From Vibrio echinoideorum (lineage in GTDB: Bacteria; Pseudomonadota; Gammaproteobacteria; Enterobacterales; Vibrionaceae), in NCBI RefSeq assembly GCF_024347455.1, contig NZ_AP025484.1, positions 1,798,001 through 1,862,000 of the forward strand: DNA of 64,000 bases, written 5' to 3'. Position 1 is the stretch's first letter. Every line of letters begins with the position of its first letter. Position numbers and translations under genes: made by a program. The notes under the pieces were generated by a model that worked only from the letters and a program-made list of their open reading frames with translations, had not been told where the DNA came from and did no database searches. Positions 1-9,354 of this stretch are shown here, piece by piece.

Positions 1-962
<962 letters not shown>

Positions 963-1036
963 CAACTACACTCACTAGGTATTAGGCGTTGCAGATGACC
1001 CTCTAGCATCTGCAGCTGTTTAAACCTCTTCAAGTC

Positions 1037-1074
1037 AGGTTCAATTAAGTTAGGTTCAATTAAGTTAGGTTCAA
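1037..1074. repeat. 15-bp tandem repeat, about 2.5 copies
   Basis: The unit AGGTTCAATTAAGTT occurs at 1037-1051 and 1052-1066 without mismatch and continues for 8 more bases. It sits directly before a terminator-like hairpin. No function is apparent. Confidence 0.9.
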
Positions 1075-1100
1075 AAGTCACAGTAAATACTGTGGCTTTT
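1075..1100 (+). terminator. Probable terminator after GH63 gene
   Basis: CACAGT and ACTGTG pair around an AAAT loop, extended by AAG/CTT with one T-G pair, and are followed by a short T run. It lies about 115 bases past the GH63 stop. Confidence 0.6.
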
Positions 1101-1325
1101 GTACTAGTTACTTGCATGTGAGCTCGCCCTCCCCTTTATCTAATTAAGAAAGAGAATGAAGTCACACACCCAGAAGTAATACTCAAATTCGCCCTCAAAA
1201 ACGCCCTATATCCATCATCTAATCGGCCTTCTATGTTAGAATTAACGGCTAGTTCGGAATGCGCTGAGTATCTGATTTAGTTAACTATAATTTAATCACC
1301 ATGAGTGCTTTTTTAAGTTTTTAGA

Positions 1326-2039
1326 ATGAAAAAATATGAATTAGTTGTCCAAGATATTGTTAGCAAGATCTGTCAAAACAGTATCAATCATAAGCTTCCT
1401 GCAGAAAGGGAACTCTCTGAAATATATGGCTTATCTCGATTTACTATTCGAAAAGCGCTAGCCAAACTAGAAGCGATTGGCATGGTGACATCTAAGGTGG
1501 GCTCAGGGTACTTTGTTAATACATCTTTGGTTGGAACCCCTCTAGTTTATAACTCGATTACTGAAAACAGCTTTGAAGAAATATCTTATAAAAAGATTCA
1601 ATTAAATAAAGCGTTACCAAACAACCACGAACAACAAACATTTTCTCTACGTGACGATGAATATATTTGGAAGATCAAACGTCTTAGGTTAATTAATAAT
1701 AAAGTCGTTCAAATTGAAGAAACAAAAATACCTGTCAGTATCTTTCATGAAATGAACACAGACATCATCGAGAGTTCGCTTCAAAAACACGCACTCGCTC
1801 AAGGCTTAGAGATCGACAGTTACTTAACGACTTATCAAGCCATCAACGTATCCAAAGATGATGCCGATTTACTGGGCTGTAAGAAGAATGTCGCGGCAAT
1901 GAACATCACCAACCGTGGCTTCCTTACCTCTGGCGAATTGTTCATCGTCAGTGACATTATCGACATCAACTATCAATGCACTTATCACACGCCTTTTAAC
2001 AACGAGAGCATGAATTTCAGAGATAAAAATAGCCGCTAG
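1326..2039 (+). CDS. GntR/HutC-family transcriptional regulator
   Basis: The protein has 237 residues. The N-terminal winged helix (about 5-70) carries the family pattern L-P-A-E-R-E-L-S-E-I-Y-G-L-S-R-F-T-I-R-K-A-L, and the C-terminal part looks like a UTRA effector domain (about 90-225). HutC-type members usually bind a sugar phosphate or sugar acid and repress nearby catabolic genes. It is convergent with the ManD-like dehydratase gene, and the most likely targets are the divergent dehydratase and PTS promoters at 3269-3529, where a long inverted repeat is visible. Its stop codon lies inside a terminator hairpin. Family confident, effector unknown. Confidence 0.85.
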   Translation: MKKYELVVQDIVSKICQNSINHKLPAERELSEIYGLSRFTIRKALAKLEAIGMVTSKVGSGYFVNTSLVGTPLVYNSITENSFEEISYKKIQLNKALPNNHEQQTFSLRDDEYIWKIKRLRLINNKVVQIEETKIPVSIFHEMNTDIIESSLQKHALAQGLEIDSYLTTYQAINVSKDDADLLGCKKNVAAMNITNRGFLTSGELFIVSDIIDINYQCTYHTPFNNESMNFRDKNSR

Positions 2040-2053
2040 TGCGGCTAAATTTT
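2030..2053. terminator. Bidirectional terminator overlapping the GntR stop codon
   Basis: TAGCCGC pairs with GCGGCTA around a TAGT loop, and the stop codon TAG forms part of the loop. T-rich sequence follows in + orientation. It separates the convergent GntR and dehydratase genes. Confidence 0.7.
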
Positions 2054-2068
2054 GATTGAAAAAACAGA

Positions 2069-3268
2069 CTATGGCGTATGAATTGAGCCATCTGGTAGTC
2101 GACTTTGAGTCCACTCATGAGGGCGGTACATCACAGGAAACTCTGCAGCAACCTCTCGATCCATCTCTACGCCGATCCCGACGATTTCCGATACATACAA
2201 ATAACCGTTGATAGGCTCTGCGGCATTCGGGAATACTTTGTGTGTGTTTGCGTTGTATTCAACATGCTCTTGAATTGCTGCATTGTGTAGGTGCACATTC
2301 AAATGCGTATTTACCGCAGCGCCAATTGGCGTCATGTCTGGCGGACAGTGCCATGCAATACGAACACCAAAGTTCTGACATAAATGTCCGAGTTTAAGCG
2401 CAGGTGTAATGCCACCTATTTGTGAAACATGGCAACGAATAAAATCAATACGGCGGTTGGCAATCAAAGACTTCCACTCTTCAGGGTTGTTAAACAACTC
2501 CCCTAAACCCAATGAAACCGAGCTTTGGCTACGAATGTTATCCAACCATTCAGTTTGGTTTGGCGGAAGAATATCTTCAATGAAGTAAGGCTTATATTGC
2601 TCAACTTCTTTGGCAAATTGTATTGCTTGATTTGGGAAAAGGCGCTCATGAACATCATGAAGAATATGGAATTTATTACCATATTTCTCTCTAAGCGACT
2701 TAAACATTGTCAGTGTATTGTCCATGTACTGATCTTGGTCGTAGTACGAGCCTTCAGTCGGATTTTGAGTGGTATGTAAATCGGTTGGAACACCACCATA
2801 GAAACCAAGCTGACAGCGAATATGCTTGTAACCTTTGTCTAGGAAAGATTCCACCAACTCATAAATACCTTCCATTGTGTCGCTAGTCGCGTGTGTGTAT
2901 ACAGGAATAGCATCACGAGACTTACCACCAAATAATTGATGTAACGGCATACCCGCTAATTTGGCTTTAATATCCCACAGTGCCATATCAACACCGGAAA
3001 TTGCATTATTGATAACAGGGCCATTTCGCCAATAAGCATTGACCATCATCATTTGCCATAAGTCTTCAATATTATTGGCATTTCTACCAACTAGAAGAGG
3101 TTTTAAATACTCATCGACCATAGTTTTTACGGCAAGCGGTCGTTGTTGGAAGGTCGCGCAACCAAAGCCTGTCACACCTTCATTGGTTTCAACAACAACC
3201 GTGATGAGGTTATGCCTATCTGGCTTGGTAATAATACAATGGATATCGGATATAATAGTTTCTTTCAC
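2069..3268 (-). CDS. Enolase-superfamily sugar-acid dehydratase, ManD/RspA type
   Basis: The protein has 399 residues, the normal length for the D-mannonate dehydratase-like branch of the mandelate racemase group. The N-terminal capping domain (about 1-115) ends in the typical W-R-x-G-P-V...[13 protein letters not shown] pattern. The barrel follows, with an H-D-V-H segment, E-D-I-L-P-P and G-E-L-F-N as metal-ligand and catalytic regions, and W-H-C-P-P-D near the end. Family members dehydrate D-mannonate or D-gluconate to KDG, often slowly, and some have no measurable activity. The KDG kinase and KDPG aldolase genes on the other side of the PTS gene fit a KDG product. Exact substrate unproven. 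Confidence 0.82.
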   Translation of the reverse strand: MKETIISDIHCIITKPDRHNLITVVVETNEGVTGFGCATFQQRPLAVKTMVDEYLKPLLVGRNANNIEDLWQMMMVNAYWRNGPVINNAISGVDMALWDIKAKLAGMPLHQLFGGKSRDAIPVYTHATSDTMEGIYELVESFLDKGYKHIRCQLGFYGGVPTDLHTTQNPTEGSYYDQDQYMDNTLTMFKSLREKYGNKFHILHDVHERLFPNQAIQFAKEVEQYKPYFIEDILPPNQTEWLDNIRSQSSVSLGLGELFNNPEEWKSLIANRRIDFIRCHVSQIGGITPALKLGHLCQNFGVRIAWHCPPDMTPIGAAVNTHLNVHLHNAAIQEHVEYNANTHKVFPNAAEPINGYLYVSEIVGIGVEMDREVAAEFPVMYRPHEWTQSRLPDGSIHTP

Positions 3269-3529
3269 AATTAAATAACCTAAACTAACTTCAACTCTTA
3301 TTATCTAACCGTGTTAAAAAGCACATTTCAAGCGTTAAATTTCATGCGAAAATAATTGGTACGTTTAGTGTTTTTTTTTGATAAACAAAACATACCAATT
3401 GGCCCAAAACGGTCGAAAATAATTTATTCGAATTTTAAGTGTGATTGAAGTCTCTTTTTATCCCATTGGCTTTAAATAAGTTATCGATATGATTACTGGA
3501 GTTAAATATATCCCAGTAACAGGTGTAGT
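3269..3529. promoter_or_regulatory. Divergent promoter region of dehydratase and PTS genes
   Basis: This 261-base AT-rich region separates the leftward dehydratase from the rightward PTS gene and should carry both promoters. It contains a long interrupted inverted repeat, listed separately, that is a candidate operator for the GntR protein. Confidence 0.6.
3354..3400. promoter_or_regulatory. Candidate GntR operator: interrupted inverted repeat
   Basis: The left arm AATTGGTACGTTT (3354-3366) and right arm AAACATACCAATT (3388-3400) are complementary over 13 bases with one mismatch, separated by 21 bases. The half-sites AATTGGTA and TACCAATT are the same as those in hexuronate GntR operators (UxuR/ExuR), there joined without a spacer. 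Binding here is inference. Confidence 0.5.
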
Positions 3530-4963
3530 ATGCAAATTGTTGAAAATAATGATGCTGTTATGAATAACTCTAAGTCATCGTCTAAAAAGAAAAATTTCAG
3601 AGAAAATATACAGTTATTAGTCACTGCACTTGGTGGTGAAGATAATATCGTGAGTCTCACGCACTGTATGACAAGACTAAGATTCAAATTGGCAGACGAG
3701 TCTCTGGTAGACGAAGAGGCTATCAAGCAGATCGCTGATGTGAAAGGTGTGGTACTTCAACAAGGTCAAACTCAAGTCATCATCGGTGTTGAAGTAGAGA
3801 AGTGGTTTAACGCGCTATCAAACACTCAACAAGCTGACGCTAATCCGGCTGATGAGCTAGAGAAAGGCAAGCTGTTCCAGGGTGTGATGCGCATTGTCGC
3901 AGGCATCTTTGGTCCTGTCGTGCCTGCAATTGCGGGCGCTGGTATGTTGATGGGCCTGTTGTCTGGTCTTATTGCGACCAATGTTATCTCTGAAACCTCA
4001 GACACAGTTTATTTCTTCCGCTCAATCTCTGTTGCTGTGTTCTTCTTCTTACCTATGCTGGTTTCTTTCTCTGCAGCTAAAGTATTCAAAGTAAACGAAT
4101 ACATTGCGCTTGCTGTTTCCTCCGCAATGTTAGCACCCAAGCTAGTAGATAAAGCGGCGATGCTAAAAGATGCTGGCGCTGCTCCGGAGCTAACGGTTCT
4201 TGGCGTGGTTCCGATTGAACTGCTCAACTACGGCGGCGCAATTGTTCCTGCGATTCTAGCAATCTGGTTATTGTCTAAAGTGACTCCGTTAGTTGACCGT
4301 CTAGTTCCTTCTTCTGCGAAGCCTGTATTTACACCACTGCTTGCCTTTACGGTAACTTCGACCATCACGCTATCATTTGTTGGCCCTGCTGGTATCTGGC
4401 TAAGTAACGGCGCGGGTTGGGTAATGAGCTCGCTACTGGAGATATCTCCTACGTTAACGGGCTTTGTGTTTGGTCTAACTCGCCCGATTACGATTGTGTT
4501 TGGTATTCACCACAGCATGACGCCGATTAGCCTGAACAACTTTGCTCTGTATGGTAAGGATTTACTAATGCCGATCATGTGTTTAGGTAACATGGCAATT
4601 GCTGGCGCGACAATGGCTATCTGGCACAAGCAACGTAAAACAGTTTCTAAAGAGCAATCTTCAATCACGATGGGCTCAAGTGTTACCGCTATCTTAGGCA
4701 TCACGGAGCCGGCTCTATTTGGTGTACTAACGAAATACACCAAAGCGATGATGACCGCGAGTTTGGCGGCAGGTGTTTTCGGCGCTATCTCGGTAACGAT
4801 CGATACTCACTTAACGAGCTACATTCTTTCTTCTGTCTTCAGCTTGCCAGCTTACCTTGCTGGCGGTACGCAGAACTTTATCCAAGCGATTATGGGTGTG
4901 GTTGGTGTGTTTGTACTGTCTTACGTACTAACACTGTTGTTCGTAAAGCTAGACAACAAATAA
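3530..4963 (+). CDS. PTS transporter subunit EIIBC, glucose superfamily
   Basis: The protein has 477 residues and imports a sugar with phosphorylation at the inner membrane. The EIIB domain (about 20-100) carries the phosphorylatable cysteine in T-H-C-M-T-R-L-R-F. The EIIC domain (about 120-470) has multiple membrane segments and the conserved G-I-T-E-P-A-L-F-G loop. There is no EIIA domain, so phosphate probably comes from the general EIIA-Glc. The EIIB type is that of beta-glucoside, sucrose and trehalose permeases, but the specificity cannot be read. A hairpin and then kdgK and eda follow, suggesting one operon. An alternative start is at 3560. Confidence 0.85.
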   Translation: MQIVENNDAVMNNSKSSSKKKNFRENIQLLVTALGGEDNIVSLTHCMTRLRFKLADESLVDEEAIKQIADVKGVVLQQGQTQVIIGVEVEKWFNALSNTQQADANPADELEKGKLFQGVMRIVAGIFGPVVPAIAGAGMLMGLLSGLIATNVISETSDTVYFFRSISVAVFFFLPMLVSFSAAKVFKVNEYIALAVSSAMLAPKLVDKAAMLKDAGAAPELTVLGVVPIELLNYGGAIVPAILAIWLLSKVTPLVDRLVPSSAKPVFTPLLAFTVTSTITLSFVGPAGIWLSNGAGWVMSSLLEISPTLTGFVFGLTRPITIVFGIHHSMTPISLNNFALYGKDLLMPIMCLGNMAIAGATMAIWHKQRKTVSKEQSSITMGSSVTAILGITEPALFGVLTKYTKAMMTASLAAGVFGAISVTIDTHLTSYILSSVFSLPAYLAGGTQNFIQAIMGVVGVFVLSYVLTLLFVKLDNK

Positions 4964-4994
4964 CACTTCCTCCCAACCTATTGGGAACAGAATC

Positions 4995-5023
4995 AACGTG
5001 GCTACCTTCCTTGTAGCCACGTT
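4995..5023 (+). terminator. Intercistronic stem-loop between PTS and kdgK genes
   Basis: AACGTGGCTAC and GTAGCCACGTT form a perfect 11-bp stem with a 7-base loop. The downstream T tract is weak (CCATCATTT), so it may act as an mRNA-stability or partial-termination element rather than a full stop. Confidence 0.55.
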
Positions 5024-5069
5024 CCATCATTTATAGCTAGCAATACCCATTCTTCTGTAAGGGCCACTT

Positions 5070-6026
5070 ATGAGCCATATTGCGATTATCGGCGAGTGTA
5101 TGATTGAGCTGAACGGCGCTCCATTCGGAACCATGCAACAAACCTATGGTGGAGATACGCTCAATGCCGCTGTGTATTTGAACCGAAGTGCCACCAGCCA
5201 TTCCAGTTCGACAAATACTCCTAGGATTCGTACCAGTTACGTCACGGCTCTTGGAGCAGATTCCATTAGCCAAGAGATGCTTAAGCGTTGGCAAGATGAA
5301 AGGTTATCAACCGATTTAGTGCTTATCGACGAACAGCGCTCGCCAGGCCTGTATCTGATTCAACTCGACGATGTTGGCGAACGCACATTTCTATATTGGC
5401 GTAATGACTCCGCGGCTCGCTACATGGTACAGCACCCAGATTTCGACAAGATAACCGCCCAACTTTGCGATGTTGATATGGTATTTTTGAGCGGTATTTC
5501 TCTCGCGATATTGCCACATGGCGATCAGTTAAAGTTACTCACTATCATTCAAGGCCTACGTGAACGTGGCGTTACCATCGCCTTTGATAGTAACTATCGA
5601 CCAAAGTTATGGGACTCAGAAGACGCAACCAAAGAATGCTATCTATTGGGCTATAAAGCTACAGATGTCGCCTTGGTTACCTTCGACGATGAGCAACTTT
5701 TGTGGCAAGACGCACACCCACAAGACACCATAAAAAGATTGCATGCACTCGGCGTCAAAACCGTTGTTGTGAAGCTTGGTCCTGAAGGCTGCTTGATCAG
5801 CGAAAACCCCGAAAATGAGCCAGTAAAAATCAAAACGACACCTGTCGAGACTGTGGTCGATAGCACCTCTGCTGGCGACTCTTTTAACGGTGGTTTCTTA
5901 TCTTGCTATCTCGCTGGAGGTTCTATTGAAGAAGCTTGCCACCAAGGTAATGCATTAGCCAGATTGGTGATTCAACATCATGGTGCAATCATCCCAAAAT
6001 CCATCACAGACACTCTTTCAAACTGA
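5070..6026 (+). CDS. kdgK: 2-keto-3-deoxygluconate kinase (first copy)
   Basis: This 318-residue PfkB-family kinase phosphorylates KDG to KDPG. The N-terminal part has the G-E-C-M-I-E-L and G-G-D-T-L-N-A-A substrate-site motifs, and the C-terminal part has the S-A-G-D-S-F-N-G-G anion hole with the catalytic Asp. Length is normal. It lies 106 bases after the PTS gene and 15 bases before a KDPG aldolase gene, so the two enzymes are almost certainly co-transcribed. A second kdgK lies at 51853-52800 and is clearly diverged, so the two are probably not a recent duplication. Confidence 0.92.
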   Translation: MSHIAIIGECMIELNGAPFGTMQQTYGGDTLNAAVYLNRSATSHSSSTNTPRIRTSYVTALGADSISQEMLKRWQDERLSTDLVLIDEQRSPGLYLIQLDDVGERTFLYWRNDSAARYMVQHPDFDKITAQLCDVDMVFLSGISLAILPHGDQLKLLTIIQGLRERGVTIAFDSNYRPKLWDSEDATKECYLLGYKATDVALVTFDDEQLLWQDAHPQDTIKRLHALGVKTVVVKLGPEGCLISENPENEPVKIKTTPVETVVDSTSAGDSFNGGFLSCYLAGGSIEEACHQGNALARLVIQHHGAIIPKSITDTLSN

Positions 6027-6041
6027 TATTAAGAAGTACAC

Positions 6042-6671
6042 ATGTCTACAATTAACGAACAGCTAAAAGCACTTAAAGTCATCCCTGTTATCGCAATTGA
6101 TAACGCAGAAGATATTATTCCACTCGGTAAAGTCTTGGCTGAGAATGGCATTCCCGCCGCTGAAATTACGTTCCGTTCAGACGCCGCTGTTGAAGCTATC
6201 CGACTGCTTCGCCAAGCTCAGCCTGACATGCTGATCGGCGCAGGCACGATTTTGAATGGTGAACAAGCACTGGCCGCGAAAGAAGCAGGCGCAACCTTTG
6301 TGGTATCACCGGGATTCAATCCAAACACAGTTAAAGCATGCCAAGAGATCGGCATCGATATCATTCCTGGAGTGAACAATCCAAGCACCGTTGAAGCGGC
6401 ATTAGAGATGGGCTTAACAACCTTGAAGTTCTTCCCTGCTGAGGCGTCTGGCGGTATCAATATGGTGAAATCGCTAGTCGGACCTTATGGCGATATTCGA
6501 TTGATGCCTACTGGTGGTATCACGCCATCAAACATTGGCAACTACCTAGCCGTTCCTCAGGTATTGGCATGTGGTGGCACTTGGATGGTGGATAAGAAGC
6601 TCGTCGAAAACAAAGAGTGGGATGAGATTGCACGCCTAACAAGAGAGATTGTTGAGCAGGTGAATCGCTAA
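6042..6671 (+). CDS. eda: KDPG aldolase (first copy)
   Basis: The 209-residue class I aldolase splits KDPG into pyruvate and glyceraldehyde 3-phosphate. Visible family features are A-E-I-T-F-R-S (catalytic Glu region), G-A-G-T-I-L, P-G-x-N-N-P-S and the Schiff-base lysine in L-K-F-F-P-A-E-A-S-G-G. It is the last gene of the PTS-kdgK-eda run and is closed by a strong terminator. A second eda is at 51198-51833. The 4-hydroxy-2-oxoglutarate aldolase activity common in this family is also possible. Confidence 0.93.
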   Translation: MSTINEQLKALKVIPVIAIDNAEDIIPLGKVLAENGIPAAEITFRSDAAVEAIRLLRQAQPDMLIGAGTILNGEQALAAKEAGATFVVSPGFNPNTVKACQEIGIDIIPGVNNPSTVEAALEMGLTTLKFFPAEASGGINMVKSLVGPYGDIRLMPTGGITPSNIGNYLAVPQVLACGGTWMVDKKLVENKEWDEIARLTREIVEQVNR

Positions 6672-6725
6672 GTAGATCAGTCGCTAGCCCAAAGCGTTAG
6701 CGGGATTTGAGAATACAACGTATAC

Positions 6726-6759
6726 AAAAAGAGCGAGAGGTTAGCCTCTCGCTCTTTTT
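6726..6759. terminator. Strong bidirectional terminator between eda and dsbB
   Basis: A perfect 15-bp stem (AAAAAGAGCGAGAGG and its complement) with a TTAG loop ends in a T run on both strands. It separates convergent genes. Confidence 0.92.
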
Positions 6760-6774
6760 ATTCAAACCCAGAAA

Positions 6775-7329
6775 TTATCCTCCAGCACCTTGATTGAGTA
6801 ACCAATAGCTCACCGGGTTATCTGGGCACTGATAAGGACCACATTCGACAAATGTAGCAATAGCATTCAATGCCACTACCGCTATTGCCAATAGACACAC
6901 AATGCGTCCAAAACTACTCATTTTGTAGGGTTCGTGAGACTCGACTTTATTGGTTAGTATCAGGATCACGGCAACACCCAATATAGTTGCAGCGAACAAC
7001 ACAAAAGCCCAAGTGTAATAATGCATCCCAAAAATAGGACTGCCATAACCAGGAGTTCCGGGAATTACGTGCAAAGAGACTTGTCTTAGCGATGTGGCCA
7101 CACCATATAAAGCGCCAATCAGAATGACGCCATAATGACGAGATTGAGGCCCATAAACCACATTCAACATGAAGCCAAAAGCGACCATCACAAAGCCAAT
7201 CCGTTGCAATAGACACAATGGACAAGGAAGCTCATTGAGAACAAACTGAAGAATGAAGCCGATCAACAAAACGGCTGTCATCCCCAGCAAACCAAGCGTA
7301 TTCAGGAAAGTTAACTGATGTCGATTCAT
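6775..7329 (-). CDS. DsbB-family disulfide oxidoreductase, atypical cysteine layout
   Basis: The protein has 184 residues and is an inner-membrane, quinone-linked oxidase of thiol carriers. After the first membrane helix comes C-P-L-C at residues 36-39, as in DsbB. Canonical DsbB has a second cysteine pair in the second periplasmic loop; here that loop (about 88-103) has none. Instead, after a fifth predicted helix the C-terminal tail carries C-G-P-Y-Q-C, which would also be periplasmic. It starts 7 bases after the stop of a small DUF5993 gene, with a good AAGGAG site. It is likely an accessory DsbB/DsbI-like enzyme rather than the housekeeping copy. Confidence 0.85.
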   Translation of the reverse strand: MNRHQLTFLNTLGLLGMTAVLLIGFILQFVLNELPCPLCLLQRIGFVMVAFGFMLNVVYGPQSRHYGVILIGALYGVATSLRQVSLHVIPGTPGYGSPIFGMHYYTWAFVLFAATILGVAVILILTNKVESHEPYKMSSFGRIVCLLAIAVVALNAIATFVECGPYQCPDNPVSYWLLNQGAGG

Positions 7330-7338
7330 GCTAGCTCC

Positions 7339-7494
7339 TTACAATAAGATCGAGAGTGGGTCAGTCGCATGGTGGTTAAACCAATACAAACCCAAGATCA
7401 CTGAGCTAGCGAAAAAGCCATACGCGGCGGTCTTCTTGCCGAAAAACCCGCACACCATCGCCACAAGTAATAACAAAAACAGTAAAGACATCAT
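7339..7494 (-). CDS. Small membrane protein, DUF5993-like, upstream of dsbB
   Basis: This 51-residue frame begins with two adjacent ATG codons (7494 or 7491) and ends 9 bases before the dsbB start. It has two hydrophobic helices (about 2-18 and 24-37) separated by G-K-K, with a C-terminal H-H-A-T-D-P-L. A GGGGATT stretch upstream can serve as ribosome-binding site. Small proteins annotated DUF5993 are, as I recall, found next to DsbB-like genes, which supports the call. A helper role for the oxidoreductase is inference. The + strand frame at 7328-7621 is its shadow. Confidence 0.72.
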   Translation of the reverse strand: MMSLLFLLLLVAMVCGFFGKKTAAYGFFASSVILGLYWFNHHATDPLSILL

Positions 7495-8022
7495 AAGGGG
7501 AATCCCCTCCTTATTTATCGAGTTCAGTCATATTGAACATCACAAAAACACCCACACCTACGCCCTTAATCATGCAACTTCGGTAAATCTATGGATTACG
7601 GATTTAAAATCATCAACTTAATAGTTGTTAGTAACCCCTAAACTGTCAAGTTAGAGACTATCTATTGATGCCTATGCAACCTTCACGATATGGTTTGTAA
7701 AACTGACAGTCGATAGAAATGACAGCATTGGAGGTCATGTGGAAGCAGTTAAGCTTGGTGGTTACCAAGATTTATTTCTGCTTTACTAACCCATAGCCCT
7801 TTAACTTTGTTAACTCAACCTTGGCCCTTTTCCTGCCATCCCACCCTCCACCCCAAGAGCTAATAAATGGTCACTAACCTGAGGCCTGTCATATGAAAAC
7901 ATCTTCCTTTCACAACTAACTCCGACTTCAACAAGTCGATTTAAGGCTATGAACTAATTTGAACAGGCTACTTAAGGATTTTCATCCAAACATCGAACAA
8001 CTCGCTTAAGATTTAGTTACCC
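7495..8022. other. Long intergenic region between DUF5993 and melR
   Basis: The 528 bases hold no gene I can support. The promoter for DUF5993-dsbB should be at the left end. A small dyad CTTGGT-N4-ACCAAG lies at 7754-7769. Nothing else stands out. Confidence 0.55.
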
Positions 8023-9027
8023 CTAACTATCCGTCACTGTTAACGGCCTTTTACCATCACACGCACCTTTCTCAAGATCGTATAGCGGACTGGCTCCATG
8101 GCTGCTCCATCGATGATCTTCCCGAGCCAATTTTCTATATTGAGTCGGCGTGACGCCAATGTATGTTTGAAAAGTTTCATAAAATCGGCTGCTCGAATTG
8201 AAGCCCACCGTGAGTGAGATATCGAGAATAGTTCTATCCGTATCACTCAACAAAGCGCGAGCATGATTAATACGCATCGCAGTAATGTACTGCTTAATGG
8301 TCATTTGCATCGTTCGCTGAAAAACGTTCATGGCATAGTTACTATGTAGTCCAATATGTTCCGCAATATCTTTAACGGTTAATGGCTGGTTATGATGAGT
8401 GGCAATATACTCCAGCATTTGGCTTACATAGAATTGAGAGTGTTTCGATACCCCTTTCTTGGTCGACTTGTCCTGTCGATTTACGAGCAGTTGCTGCCAA
8501 CCATCAAGGCAGATTCGCTTAAGCATCAAGCCAATTTCATCCATAGCCAACTGTTGGCGACTTTCTGACGAGTGCTTTATCTCTTGTGCCCAACGTGAGA
8601 TTTCGAATTCACTGATCAACGAACAAGAATTCGATTGCAGCACACTACCGTGAGTTATCTGATTGACTAAATCCCGACTGAGAGCCCACGACATAAAGTG
8701 GTGAATCGGTATATTGATGATCCCCATATTATGGCATTGACTAGGATTCGTAAGTCGATGCGGTACCGACGCCCAAAACAATCCAATCGACCCACTTTTA
8801 ACCACAACAGGGCTGCCGTTAATGATGTACTCAACATCATCCCCAAAGGGAATGTTCACCTCAATTTGACCATGCCAATGATAGCCGGGCATGGAGTGAG
8901 GAGCCCTGAGTTCGATATCGATTTTCTCATAGGAAGAATAAAGAGAAAGCGGGCTTACCGATACGGTCTCGGATGAGTACTTGTCTAAAGTGATAATTCT
9001 CACCGTATCAGGGGTTGATTGCGGCAT
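8023..9027 (-). CDS. melR: AraC-family melibiose operon activator MelR
   Basis: The 334-residue protein has an N-terminal cupin-like sugar-binding domain (about 25-150, with the H-W-H-G-Q-I-E-V-N pattern) and a C-terminal pair of AraC helix-turn-helix motifs (about 205-305, including I-A-x-H-I-G-L-H and the V-G-F-N-S-S-S-R-F-Y-E-T-F signature). It is divergent from melA and melB, as in enterobacteria, where MelR with melibiose and CRP activates melAB. The start is supported by AAGGA 8 bases upstream. The 25-30 residue tail after the second motif is longer than usual. Confidence 0.9.
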   Translation of the reverse strand: MPQSTPDTVRIITLDKYSSETVSVSPLSLYSSYEKIDIELRAPHSMPGYHWHGQIEVNIPFGDDVEYIINGSPVVVKSGSIGLFWASVPHRLTNPSQCHNMGIINIPIHHFMSWALSRDLVNQITHGSVLQSNSCSLISEFEISRWAQEIKHSSESRQQLAMDEIGLMLKRICLDGWQQLLVNRQDKSTKKGVSKHSQFYVSQMLEYIATHHNQPLTVKDIAEHIGLHSNYAMNVFQRTMQMTIKQYITAMRINHARALLSDTDRTILDISLTVGFNSSSRFYETFQTYIGVTPTQYRKLAREDHRWSSHGASPLYDLEKGACDGKRPLTVTDS

Positions 9028-9112
9028 ATCTCGTTCCTTAGGAAATCGTATAAATGACTTTTAGCAATTCCTCGATAATAAAACTCTGAAGGCGATCATA
9101 GTGCCGAAACAC

Positions 9113-9127
9113 CCCATTTCATAAGAT
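9113..9127 (+). promoter_or_regulatory. Candidate MelR site 1
   Basis: The 15-mer CCCATTTCATAAGAT recurs at 9212-9226 with one change. Direct repeats of this kind are typical of AraC-family operators. Confidence 0.45.
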
Positions 9128-9135
9128 CAGCACAA

Positions 9136-9151
9136 TGTGATTAGAGTCAGC
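9136..9151 (+). promoter_or_regulatory. Possible CRP site
   Basis: TGTGATTAGAGTCAGC matches the left half TGTGA fully and the right half TCACA partly. It lies between the two candidate MelR sites. Confidence 0.35.
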
Positions 9152-9211
9152 ATCTTAAGTGCAAAACTCGCTTCATTGCACAACCCCTCTCCTCAAAAGC
9201 CAGTAAGTTAT

Positions 9212-9226
9212 CCCATTTCCTAAGAT
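9212..9226 (+). promoter_or_regulatory. Candidate MelR site 2
   Basis: CCCATTTCCTAAGAT is the second copy of the 15-mer, about 130 bases before the melA start codon. Confidence 0.45.
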
Positions 9227-9354
9227 TTCCATTCAATGATTTAGAAATATTAGAAAACGGGAGAGCTATTTGATTATCTGAGACGAATCGACGTGGGTTC
9301 TAGGTGTAATTTATCTGCATCAACAAAGAACTCAGAGAGATAAAGGATTCCACT

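Larger units (their letters stand above)
963..1325. other. Intergenic region between GH63 and GntR genes
   Basis: This 363-base stretch has no convincing gene. It holds a short tandem repeat, a terminator-like hairpin and then AT-rich sequence up to the GntR start. The open frame on the minus strand at 929-1117 is produced largely by the tandem repeat. Confidence 0.6.
9028..9354. promoter_or_regulatory. melR-melA divergent regulatory region
   Basis: The region contains two identical-orientation copies of CCCATTTC(A/C)TAAGAT at 9113-9127 and 9212-9226, an inverted partial copy CTTAGGAAAT at 9037-9046 and a CRP-like site at 9136-9151. The spacing and position suggest MelR and CRP control of both genes; this is inference from layout. 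Confidence 0.55.

Noticed and set aside
7328..7621. 97-residue open frame on the plus strand
   Set aside because: It lies over the better-supported 51-residue minus-strand DUF5993-like gene, has no ribosome-binding site and unnatural composition.
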